64,000 nt of DNA. Origin: Proteobacteria bacterium UBA981 (GTDB taxonomy: Bacteria; Pseudomonadota; Gammaproteobacteria; Ga0077536). The notes beneath the pieces were generated by a model, which was not told the origin of the DNA, searched no databases, and saw nothing but the letters and a program-made list of their open reading frames with translations. The DNA lies in the NCBI GenBank assembly GCA_002292285.1, contig DBBP01000014.1, positions 1 through 64,000 on the forward strand, in the 5' to 3' direction. Below, one piece after another: positions 35,682 through 43,435 of this stretch. The stretch's first letter is position 1; the number at the start of each line of letters is the position of its first letter. Position numbers and translations under genes: made by a program.

Positions 35682-36488
35682 GTGGCCCTCGATCTTTACT
35701 CTCACCCGATGTCGCCCTGTTCGCAGAAGGTACGTATTGTGCTGGCGGAAAAAGCGATCGATTGGCATCTCATTGATGTCGATCTGCCCGGCAAGGCCAA
35801 TCTCGAAGCGGACTACCTGAAACTCAATCCTCTGGGAGTGGTCCCGACGCTGGTCGAAGACGGACGCGCTGTGATTGAGTCGTCAATAATTTGCGAATAT
35901 CTCGAAGACCGCTTCCCGCTGCCCACGCTTCGCCCCACGGATGCCTGGCAGGTCGCGCGCATGCGTTACTGGATGAAGCATATTGATAATAAGCTCCATC
36001 CATCGTGCGGGGCCTTGCAATGGCCGCTGGTGATGGCAGACAAACTCAGGCAACTGTCAGCTGCTGAGCAGGACGCGATGATTGAGCGGGTCGTCGAAAA
36101 GCCGCGCCGCGAGCGGCAGCGCCGCCTACTTAAACTCGGTTATGAGGCACCGGATGTGCTTGACGCAGTCGCTGTCTATCAGGCCACCCTGGTTGAGATG
36201 GATGAGGTGCTCGCAACCCAGCCGTGGCTTGCAGGAAGCGACTTTTCCCTGGCCGACGCGGCCATGGCGCCTTATTTCCAAACGCTGGAGCAATTCGGCT
36301 GGTCGGCGTGGTATGCGCTACGTCCGCGGGTTGCTGAGTGGTACGCGAACGTGCGGTCTCGGCCGTCCTATCAGAGCGCAGTAACGGCAGATTATTCTGC
36401 TGGCAAGCTGGCCGATCTGGCAGCGCGCGGTGCACCGGCGTGGCTTAAGATTAAGGCGCTGCTCGCCGAACGCGGCATCGCGGCATAA
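35682..36488 (+). CDS. Glutathione S-transferase family protein in the meta operon
   Basis: 268 residues, longer than most GSTs (about 200-220). The N-terminal thioredoxin-like domain has SHPMSPCSQKVRI with Ser11/Cys13 near the glutathione site and GVVPTLVEDGRAVIESSII, which includes the cis-Pro and the ES motif. The C-terminal helical domain runs from about 90, with an insert around 130-150 (KPRRERQRRLLKLG) and an extra tail after 240. The start is GTG at 35682 with no Shine-Dalgarno; TATAGA lies 8 nt upstream. GSTs occur in some aromatic operons (for example bphK), where they may dehalogenate or detoxify ring-cleavage products; the role here is unknown. Confidence 0.85.
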   Translation: MALDLYSHPMSPCSQKVRIVLAEKAIDWHLIDVDLPGKANLEADYLKLNPLGVVPTLVEDGRAVIESSIICEYLEDRFPLPTLRPTDAWQVARMRYWMKHIDNKLHPSCGALQWPLVMADKLRQLSAAEQDAMIERVVEKPRRERQRRLLKLGYEAPDVLDAVAVYQATLVEMDEVLATQPWLAGSDFSLADAAMAPYFQTLEQFGWSAWYALRPRVAEWYANVRSRPSYQSAVTADYSAGKLADLAARGAPAWLKIKALLAERGIAA

Positions 36489-36546
36489 CGACCCAACAGG
36501 AGAATGAGCGATTTCCAGTCATGCGAAGAACGTTGCCGAGAGCAAC

Positions 36547-38007
36547 ATGATTGAAATGAAGAATTTCATCGACGGCGAATTCGTCGGGTCAGGCAGTGGC
36601 ACAACATTCGAGAATTTCGATCCCACAGTGGGGCGAGTTTACGCGCAGGTCCACGAGGCGAGCCGCGACGATGTTGACCGCGCAGTAAAGGCAGCCCAGG
36701 CCGCGATGCGAGGTCCGTGGGGGCGCATGTCGATTGCCGAACGCAGCGAGCTGCTGTTAAAGGTCGCAGATCGGGTTAACGAAAGATTCGACGAATTTTT
36801 GCAGGCCGAGTGCCGGGATACGGGCAAGCCTTATTCACTGGCTAGCCACATCGATATTCCACGTGGGGCGGCGAATTTCAAGGTATTTGCCGACATTATT
36901 CGCAATGTTCCGACCGAGGCATTTCGTATGGAAACCCCGGACGGCGCTGGCGCGCTGAATTACGGCGTGCGGGTGCCCAAAGGCGTCATCGCGGTGATTT
37001 GTCCATGGAATCTACCTTTACTGCTAATGACCTGGAAAGTTGGGCCAGCTCTGGCGTGCGGGAATACTGTGGTGGTCAAACCGTCTGAGGAAACGCCAGC
37101 TACGGCGACCTTGCTCGGCGAGGTGATGAACGAAGTTGGCGTACCGCCAGGTGTTTACAATGTCGTCAACGGCCGCGGCGGCGATTCGACCGGTGAGTTT
37201 CTGACCCAGCATCCGGGCGTAGATGCGATCACATTCACTGGCGAGACGATCACCGGCACGGCCATCATGCAAAGCGCCGCAGTTGGTATCCGTGACGTGT
37301 CTTTCGAACTGGGCGGCAAGAACGCCGGGGTCGTGTTCGCTGATGCAGACTTTGACCAGGCGGTCGATGGCATTCAGCGCGCCGTGTTCGCCAATTGCGG
37401 ACAAGTGTGTCTCGGCACAGAGCGGGTTTACGTTGAGCGGCCAATTTTCGAGCGTTTTGTCGACGCCCTGAAAACTCGTGCCGAAGGGCTGAAGATTGGC
37501 CCCCCGGATGCTACCGACACAGGCATGGGACCGATGGTTTCCAGCCAGCAGCGCAACAAGGTGCTTTCCTACTACGACCTTGCGCGTTCATTGGGTGCGG
37601 ACATTGTGACGGGTGGCGGCGTGCCGGAAATGGGCGGCGATTACGCCAACGGTTTCTGGATCGAACCGACCATTTGGACGGGGCTGGCGGAAGACTCACC
37701 GGTCATCAAGGAAGAAATATTTGGGCCGTGTTGCCACATCGCACCGTTCGACGACGAGGATGAGGTCATTGCACAGGCAAACGCGACTGACTACGGACTG
37801 TGTACCACGATTTGGACGCAGGACTCGGCGCGCACGCATCGCGTTGCGGCGCAAATCGACGTCGGTATCAGTTGGGTCAATTGCTGGTTCCTGCGCGATT
37901 TGCGTACGTCTTTTGGTGGTGCCAAGCAATCCGGAATCGGTCGCGAGGGTGGGGTGCATTCACTCGAGTTTTACACCGAGCTGCGCAACGTCTGCGTCAA
38001 ACTGTGA
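36547..38007 (+). CDS. dmpC: 2-hydroxymuconic semialdehyde dehydrogenase
   Basis: 486 residues (DmpC 486). It is an NAD-dependent aldehyde dehydrogenase that oxidises the ring-cleavage product to the enol form of 4-oxalocrotonate. General base Glu254 (FELGGKN) and catalytic Cys288 (NCGQVCLGTERVYV) are present, as is the DmpC-like stretch SHIDIPRGAANFKVFADI. An alternative start at 36556 would trim three residues. It follows the GST gene and precedes the hydratase. Confidence 0.96.
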   Translation: MIEMKNFIDGEFVGSGSGTTFENFDPTVGRVYAQVHEASRDDVDRAVKAAQAAMRGPWGRMSIAERSELLLKVADRVNERFDEFLQAECRDTGKPYSLASHIDIPRGAANFKVFADIIRNVPTEAFRMETPDGAGALNYGVRVPKGVIAVICPWNLPLLLMTWKVGPALACGNTVVVKPSEETPATATLLGEVMNEVGVPPGVYNVVNGRGGDSTGEFLTQHPGVDAITFTGETITGTAIMQSAAVGIRDVSFELGGKNAGVVFADADFDQAVDGIQRAVFANCGQVCLGTERVYVERPIFERFVDALKTRAEGLKIGPPDATDTGMGPMVSSQQRNKVLSYYDLARSLGADIVTGGGVPEMGGDYANGFWIEPTIWTGLAEDSPVIKEEIFGPCCHIAPFDDEDEVIAQANATDYGLCTTIWTQDSARTHRVAAQIDVGISWVNCWFLRDLRTSFGGAKQSGIGREGGVHSLEFYTELRNVCVKL

Positions 38008-38022
38008 GTAGAGACGACTGAT

Positions 38023-38808
38023 ATGGATAAAGCACAGATTAAAACCTTCGGCGATGACCTGTACGAAGCATTGGTTAGACGCGAAACGATTGCCCCGCTA
38101 ACCGAGCAAGATCCCGAGATCACGATTGACGATGCTTATCAGATCTCATTGCAGATGCTCGACCGTCGTCTTGCCACTGGCGAGCGCGTAGTCGGCAAGA
38201 AGATTGGTGTCACGAGTAAGGTTGTGATGGACATGCTGAACGTGGATCGGCCTGACTTTGGCTATCTCACCGACCGCATGATGTACGCGACTGGTGCGGA
38301 AGTACCGCTGTCTACGACGCTCATCCACCCGCGCGCTGAGGGCGAGATTGCGTTTGTGCTCAAACACGACTTGAACGGCCCGGGGATAAGCAATGCGGAC
38401 GTGCTGCGCGCTACGGATTTCGTGCTGCCTTGCTTTGAGATTGTCGATTCCCGCATTCGCGACTGGAAGATAAAAATTCACGATACGATTGCCGACAATG
38501 CATCCTGCGGGGTGGTCGTGATGGGCGCGAATGCCGTCAAACCGACAGCCGTCGATTTGTCCACGTGCGGCATGGTGGTGCAACTCAATGGCGAGATTAT
38601 TTCGACTGGTGCAGGGGCCGCCGCGCTTGGTTCGCCTGTCAACTGTGTCACGTGGCTGGCGAATACACTGGGCGAGATCGGCATTCCCTTGAAAGCCGGT
38701 GAAGTCATCCTTTCTGGATCGCTTGTGCCGCTGCAGCCCGTGCAGGTCGGCGACAACATGCAAGTGTCGGTAGGTGGCCTGGGCTCGTGTTCGGTTCGTT
38801 TCGTTTAA
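38023..38808 (+). CDS. dmpE: 2-oxopent-4-enoate hydratase
   Basis: 261 residues, equal to DmpE. It hydrates 2-hydroxypenta-2,4-dienoate to 4-hydroxy-2-oxovalerate, using Mg/Mn bound by Glu residues in HPRAEGEIAF and PCFEIVDSRI. The sequence VGKKIGVTSKVVMDML and ADNASCGVVVMG follow DmpE rather than DmpH. It may form a complex with the decarboxylase DmpH encoded downstream, as known for the Pseudomonas pair. Confidence 0.96.
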   Translation: MDKAQIKTFGDDLYEALVRRETIAPLTEQDPEITIDDAYQISLQMLDRRLATGERVVGKKIGVTSKVVMDMLNVDRPDFGYLTDRMMYATGAEVPLSTTLIHPRAEGEIAFVLKHDLNGPGISNADVLRATDFVLPCFEIVDSRIRDWKIKIHDTIADNASCGVVVMGANAVKPTAVDLSTCGMVVQLNGEIISTGAGAAALGSPVNCVTWLANTLGEIGIPLKAGEVILSGSLVPLQPVQVGDNMQVSVGGLGSCSVRFV

Positions 38809-38834
38809 ACAGTTTGCGTACAGGAGATAAGGCA

Positions 38835-39743
38835 ATGCCAGTCAACGCAGCTCTCATCGGCTCCGGCAATATTGGTACGGATTTGATGGTCAAGGCGCTT
38901 CGCAGCGCACATATCAACCCGGTTTGGATGGTTGGTATCGACGCAGATTCTGACGGCCTGAAACGCGCGGCAGCGGCGGGCTTGAAAACGACCGACCTTG
39001 GCGTCGACGGGCTGTTGCCGCACATCGCCACCGACAACATCCAGATGGCCTTCGATGCAACGTCCGCCTATGTTCACGCAGAGAATGCGGCCAAATTGAA
39101 CGCGCAAGGTGTGTTGATGATTGACCTGACTCCTGCAGCGATTGGCCCTTATTGCGTGCCGCCAGTAAATCTCGCCGAGCACGTTGGCAAGCAGGAAATG
39201 AACGTCAATATGGTCACCTGCGGTGGACAGGCCACTATCCCGATGGTGGCGGCGGTGTCTCGCATTCAGGCAGTCGACTACGCCGAGATTATTGCCACGG
39301 TGGCGAGCAAGTCTGCGGGGCCCGGAACGCGCAAGAATATTGACGAATTTACCCGCACCACGGCTGGGGCGGTTGAACAGATAGGCGGCGCGGCGAAAGG
39401 CAAGGCGATCATTATTCTCAACCCGGCCGAACCGCCGTTGATCATGCGTGACACCATTCATTGCCTGACTCGCGAGACCCCCGATGAGGCCGCGATAACG
39501 CAGTCTGTGCACGCAATGATTGCCGAAGTGCAGAAGTACGTGCCCGGCTATCGTCTCAAAAACGGTCCGGTTTTCGACGGGCAGCGAGTTTCGATTTTTC
39601 TTGAAGTCGAAGGGCTCGGCGATTACCTGCCGAACTACGCCGGCAATCTCGACATCATGACTGCCGCAGCATTGCGCACCGGTGAGATGTTTGCCGAACA
39701 GATCGTCGACGGCAGTCTGACTCTGCAAGCTGTGAGCGCATAG
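38835..39743 (+). CDS. dmpF: Acetaldehyde dehydrogenase (acylating)
   Basis: 302 residues (DmpF 312). It converts acetaldehyde to acetyl-CoA with NAD and CoA. Rossmann motif GSGNIGTD at 9-16; nucleophile Cys129 in NMVTCGGQAT; late motifs GKAIIILNPAEPPLIMRDT. Start ATG at 38835 after AGGAGA; a longer frame back to 38787 overlaps dmpE. Acetaldehyde is channelled from the aldolase DmpG, encoded 10 nt downstream. Confidence 0.96.
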   Translation: MPVNAALIGSGNIGTDLMVKALRSAHINPVWMVGIDADSDGLKRAAAAGLKTTDLGVDGLLPHIATDNIQMAFDATSAYVHAENAAKLNAQGVLMIDLTPAAIGPYCVPPVNLAEHVGKQEMNVNMVTCGGQATIPMVAAVSRIQAVDYAEIIATVASKSAGPGTRKNIDEFTRTTAGAVEQIGGAAKGKAIIILNPAEPPLIMRDTIHCLTRETPDEAAITQSVHAMIAEVQKYVPGYRLKNGPVFDGQRVSIFLEVEGLGDYLPNYAGNLDIMTAAALRTGEMFAEQIVDGSLTLQAVSA

Positions 39744-39753
39744 GAAACGGGCG

Positions 39754-40791
39754 ATGGACATTAAAGGGAAATCGGTAAAACTGCACGACATGTGTTTGCG
39801 CGACGGCATGCACGCCAAACGCCATCAGATCTCTATCGAGCAAATGGTCGCGGTAGCGACTGCGCTCGATGGGGCCGGGGTACCACTGATCGAAGTCACG
39901 CATGGCGATGGTCTGGGTGGCTCATCGATCAACTACGGTTTCCCAATGCATAGCGATGAGGAGTATCTCAACGCCGTGGTGCCGAAAATGAAGGCAGCCG
40001 GCATTTCGGCTTTGTTGATTCCTGGCATCGGCACAGTTGAGCACCTGCATATGGCGAAAGATTGCGGCGTCACCACGATTCGCGTTGCAACGCACTGCAC
40101 GGAGGCTGATGTGTCAGAACAGCACATTGCCGAGTCCGCAAAGCTCGGTCTTGATACGGTCGGCTTTTTGATGATGGCGCACATGGTATCGCCCGAGGAG
40201 TTACTCGAGCAGGCACGCTTAATGGTGGCCTACGGATCAAACGTGATCTACTGCACCGACTCGGCCGGGTACATGCTGCCCGACGATGTTAGCGCTCGCA
40301 TCGGGGCACTGCGTGCAGGCATCGATGCCAACATAGAAATCGGTTTTCATGGTCATCACAACATGGCCTTGGGCATCGCCAATTCACTGGCTGCAATAGC
40401 AGCGGGGGCCGATCGCATCGACGGTTCAGTGGCTGGGCTTGGTGCTGGCGCGGGGAACACGCCACTCGAGATTTTGGTTGCAGTGCTCGATCGTATGGGC
40501 GTGGCGTGCGGCGTTGACGTGTTCAAGATTATGAATGTGGCGGAAGACATCGTCACTCCGATGATGGATCAACCGATTCGGGTTGATCGCGATTCACTAA
40601 TTTTGGGTTACGCCGGCGTCTATTCGTCATTCTTGCTACACGCCAAACGGGCGGGAGAGAAATACAACGTGTCGTCAAGCGACATCCTGGTGGAACTTGG
40701 GCGACGCAAAACCATCGGTGGCCAGGAAGACATGATTGAAGACGTGGCCTTGAATTTACGTGAATCTGCGCGCGCAGGAGCCAGCCAATGA
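39754..40791 (+). CDS. dmpG: 4-hydroxy-2-oxovalerate aldolase
   Basis: 345 residues (DmpG 345). It splits 4-hydroxy-2-oxovalerate to pyruvate and acetaldehyde. The class II TIM-barrel aldolase motifs LRDGMHAKRHQ (Arg16, Asp17, His20) and GFHGHHNMALG supply substrate and metal-binding residues; the C-terminal domain forms the channel to DmpF. Its stop overlaps the dmpH start by four bases (ATGA). Confidence 0.97.
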   Translation: MDIKGKSVKLHDMCLRDGMHAKRHQISIEQMVAVATALDGAGVPLIEVTHGDGLGGSSINYGFPMHSDEEYLNAVVPKMKAAGISALLIPGIGTVEHLHMAKDCGVTTIRVATHCTEADVSEQHIAESAKLGLDTVGFLMMAHMVSPEELLEQARLMVAYGSNVIYCTDSAGYMLPDDVSARIGALRAGIDANIEIGFHGHHNMALGIANSLAAIAAGADRIDGSVAGLGAGAGNTPLEILVAVLDRMGVACGVDVFKIMNVAEDIVTPMMDQPIRVDRDSLILGYAGVYSSFLLHAKRAGEKYNVSSSDILVELGRRKTIGGQEDMIEDVALNLRESARAGASQ

Positions 40792-41576
40792 CCCTCGATA
40801 AATCTGCCATCGCCGCCCTTGCCAAGCGTCTTGAGCAAGCTGAAACAACGCGCACGCCCATCATCAAGATTACCGATGAGTATCCGAGTCTCGACTGGGA
40901 GGATGCGTACGCCATCCAGACCGCCATCCGCGACGCCAAGACCGCACGTGGGGTGCGTGTCGCAGGCCTCAAAGCGGGGCTGACTTCGAAGGCCAAGATG
41001 AAGCAGATGAATGTGGAGGAACCGGTGTTCGGCTTCCTGTGTGACTACGGAGCCTACGGCGACAGTAGCGAGATCCCGATGGACCGCTACATCGCACCGC
41101 GCATCGAGGCCGAGATTGCGTTTGTGACTTCGCGCGAGTTGAGCGGTCCCGGATGCCACATCGCCGAGGTGTTGGCTGCCATCGATTTCGTACTGCCGGC
41201 AGTCGAGGTCCTTGATTCGCGCTATGAGAATTTTCGTTTCGACTTAATCAGTGTCGTTGCCGACAATACGTCTGTGGCAGGATTCGTCACCGGCGGGCGA
41301 CCGCGGCAACTTGCGGAACTTGATTTGCCGACGCTCGGACTCGTGGTCGAGAAAAATGGCGAGATTGTTGAGGTCGGTGCCGGCGCAGCGGTACTTGGCC
41401 ATCCTGCCGAGTCGGTTGCCATGCTGGCTAACAACTTGGGTCGTCGGGGGGAAGTGATTCCTGCCGGCACATTCATTATGAGCGGCGGCATCACTGCGGC
41501 GATAGGCGTCGAGCGCGGCGATAACGTGACGGTTCGGTTCCAGGATCTTGGGTCGTTGTCGATGCGCTTCGTGTAA
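40788..41576 (+). CDS. dmpH: 4-oxalocrotonate decarboxylase
   Basis: 262 residues, close to DmpH (264). It decarboxylates 2-oxo-3-hexenedioate to 2-hydroxypenta-2,4-dienoate. It is a homologue of DmpE but carries DmpH-type sequences: GVRVAGLKAGLTSKAKMKQM, YIAPRIEAEIAFVTSREL, SRYENFRFDLISVVADN and FIMSGGITAAI. It is the last gene of the operon. The tautomerase gene dmpI, which normally follows, is not found. Confidence 0.95.
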   Translation: MTLDKSAIAALAKRLEQAETTRTPIIKITDEYPSLDWEDAYAIQTAIRDAKTARGVRVAGLKAGLTSKAKMKQMNVEEPVFGFLCDYGAYGDSSEIPMDRYIAPRIEAEIAFVTSRELSGPGCHIAEVLAAIDFVLPAVEVLDSRYENFRFDLISVVADNTSVAGFVTGGRPRQLAELDLPTLGLVVEKNGEIVEVGAGAAVLGHPAESVAMLANNLGRRGEVIPAGTFIMSGGITAAIGVERGDNVTVRFQDLGSLSMRFV

Positions 41577-41644
41577 CGAGTTTCATCCATCCCGAGGGGT
41601 GAGGCGTAGTGCGGCGGCTTGAGCGCAATCCACGCCCTTTGGTG

Positions 41645-41662
41645 AACGACGAGCACGTCGTT
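41645..41662 (+). terminator. Hairpin downstream of the meta operon
   Basis: AACGACG-AGCA-CGTCGTT is a perfect 7-bp stem with a tetraloop, 69 nt after the dmpH stop. There is no U-run, so if it ends transcription it may need Rho or act as a 3' stabiliser. Confidence 0.45.
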
Positions 41663-41773
41663 AAACGGCACGACTGACCAGGTTCGGAGTCGCCCCAGCG
41701 TAACCAAGCCGACGAGTCTGAGTGCGATACGACTTCGCCATTCGCGTGCAGCGCCGTTCCAGGCCTACCGCAA

Positions 41774-41792
41774 ACGGTTTTTCTTAAACCGC
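41774..41792 (-). terminator. Terminator-like hairpin after the PilZ-like gene
   Basis: On the minus strand a GCGGTTT/AAACCG stem with a 5-nt A-rich loop lies just after the stop at 41800 and is followed by TTTGC. It sits in the convergent gap and could also serve the meta operon on the plus strand. Confidence 0.45.
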
Positions 41793-41799
41793 CTTTCGC

Positions 41800-42189
41800 T
41801 TAGCCTTCGAGGGTGTATTCAAGCAGGTCCTCGACGGCGCCAAGTGGATCGATGGTCGCGCCCCAATCAAATTCGCAGGTATATATGACGGTGCCGTCGT
41901 GCTCTGTTCGGTTGCGCACAAGGCACGCGAATGTATAGGGCTTTGCGCGCTTGGGTAGCTGAAGGCTGACGGATATTTCCGGGTAATCCTTGAGCGTACT
42001 GTCAGTCTTCGAGTCAATGTCGAGCGTAATAGCGGAATTGGAAAGCTTGCGCACGGCAACCTCGAATTCCAGCAATGCGGCACTGCCAGTTGTATTTGGA
42101 GAGACGCTTGCACGCACCTGGATATTCTCCCTGGTTGATACTGTGACTGCGAACCGTCCGAGTACTTGAAGCGGTGAGCGCAGGGGCAC
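41800..42189 (-). CDS. PilZ-like domain protein
   Basis: 129 residues, a single small beta-barrel domain. The pattern (variable N-terminus, VRKLSNSAITLDIDSK, strand pairs with LQLPKRAKPYTFACLVRNRTEHDGTVIYTCEFDW, and a terminal helix) fits PilZ proteins. The canonical c-di-GMP RxxxR and D/NxSxxG motifs are poorly conserved (LSNSA is the nearest), so nucleotide binding is doubtful. It is convergent with the meta operon. Confidence 0.5.
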   Translation of the reverse strand: MPLRSPLQVLGRFAVTVSTRENIQVRASVSPNTTGSAALLEFEVAVRKLSNSAITLDIDSKTDSTLKDYPEISVSLQLPKRAKPYTFACLVRNRTEHDGTVIYTCEFDWGATIDPLGAVEDLLEYTLEG

Positions 42190-42555
42190 GCTGCTATCGG
42201 TCGCTGCCGGGCCTCGCGCTTGCCTGCCGATTTATAACTGAGCGTGCATCAACTATAGCGAAGCGTACGCTCTCAAGCTTCTGGCAGCGACGCTCTATGT
42301 GTTACAAATTGTTACGTTGACGGGCCCCGCATACATGGCCAGTCCTACCGCCTCAATTACAGAGCAACGGTGTGCTGGCCGAGCAAGTTTTCGCATCTGT
42401 GGTCGAGCGGCAAGATCAGGTGCGCTGAATCGGATACGGCAGCGTATCGTCCACGAATCATCAGTGACCGGTCCCGCGCCGTGGTTGGTGAAAGCCTGGC
42501 GTATACTTCAGGCAGCGCGTTCGCGCTGAAAATGTTCGACTGAAAGGGGAAGCAG
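42190..42555. other. Divergent intergenic region before the intradiol dioxygenase
   Basis: 366 nt without a supported gene. It carries a -10-like TATACT (42502-42507) and a 16-nt dyad (42513-42528) described separately. The rest shows no ORF with family features. Confidence 0.55.
42502..42528 (+). promoter_or_regulatory. Candidate promoter and operator dyad of the intradiol dioxygenase
   Basis: TATACT at 42502-42507 is a good -10. The dyad CAGCGCG-TT-CGCGCTG at 42513-42528 would overlap the transcription start, a common position for a repressor site. AGGGGA before the GTG at 42556 is the ribosome-binding site. The -35 is weak, as expected if an activator is needed. Confidence 0.4.
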
Positions 42556-43425
42556 GTGAAAGATTTTACGGTTGAAAATCTGACTGAAGAGGTCGTCAAA
42601 GCCTATACCAGCAAGACCGACTCGCCCCGTATGAAGCAAGTATTCTCTTCCCTGATCACACATTTGCACGGCTTCGTGAAAGACGTCGAACTCACTGAAG
42701 CGGAATGGTTTGCGGCCATTCAATTTCTGACCGCAACCGGCAAGAAATGCGACGACAAGCGCCAGGAATTTATTTTGCTTTCCGATACGCTCGGGGCATC
42801 GATGCTGGTCGACTCGATCAACCACCCGAAAGGAGGCGCCGGAACCGAATCGACCGTGCTCGGCCCGTTCTACGTGCCCGGTGCGCCTGAAATGCCGTTT
42901 GGCGGCGACGTCAGGCGTCGCCACCTCGACGCAGCGAATCCCTGTCTGGTGACGGGGAAAGTGTGCGATGCAGAAGGTAAGCCGCTAGCCGGAGCGACAC
43001 TCGACATCTGGCAGACCGCTGCGAATGCTTTGTACGATGTGCAGGACAGCGATGCGCCGGAATGGAATTTGCGCGGCCAATTTACGACCAACGAGCGTGG
43101 CGAATACGCGCTGGTAACAGAACAGCCAGTCTCCTATTCCGTACCAACGGACGGCCCGGTCGGTGACATGCTGGCTGCCGCCGGGCGGCACGCCTTCAGG
43201 CCGGCTCATTTGCACTTTTTAGTGAGCGCCGACGGCCATGAAACATTGACCACGCACGTATTTGTTAAAGGCGATGAGTATCTGGATTCCGATGCCGTAT
43301 TTGCCACCAAGGAAACCCTGGTCGGAGACTTTAAAGTGTGTGATGACGCCGAGCGCGGTAAACAGTTCGGGTTGACGGTACCGTTTGTTACCCTCGCATT
43401 TGATTTCGGTTTAATGGCCAGTTAG
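42556..43425 (+). CDS. Intradiol ring-cleavage dioxygenase, hydroxyquinol 1,2-dioxygenase type
   Basis: 289 residues. It has an N-terminal helical dimer domain (LTEEVVKAYTS ... FLTATGKKCDDKRQEFILLSDTLG) and a C-terminal beta domain. Fe(III) ligands are Tyr160 (QTAANALYDVQD), Tyr194, His218 and His220 (FRPAHLH). TVLGPFYVPGAP and IWQTAxxxLYDVQD are typical of hydroxyquinol 1,2-dioxygenases, which yield maleylacetate; catechol 1,2-dioxygenase activity cannot be excluded. The start is GTG with a good RBS. Maleylacetate would join the product of the hydroquinone branch at the far end of the window. Confidence 0.88.
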   Translation: MKDFTVENLTEEVVKAYTSKTDSPRMKQVFSSLITHLHGFVKDVELTEAEWFAAIQFLTATGKKCDDKRQEFILLSDTLGASMLVDSINHPKGGAGTESTVLGPFYVPGAPEMPFGGDVRRRHLDAANPCLVTGKVCDAEGKPLAGATLDIWQTAANALYDVQDSDAPEWNLRGQFTTNERGEYALVTEQPVSYSVPTDGPVGDMLAAAGRHAFRPAHLHFLVSADGHETLTTHVFVKGDEYLDSDAVFATKETLVGDFKVCDDAERGKQFGLTVPFVTLAFDFGLMAS

Positions 43426-43435
43426 CACAGGCGAC

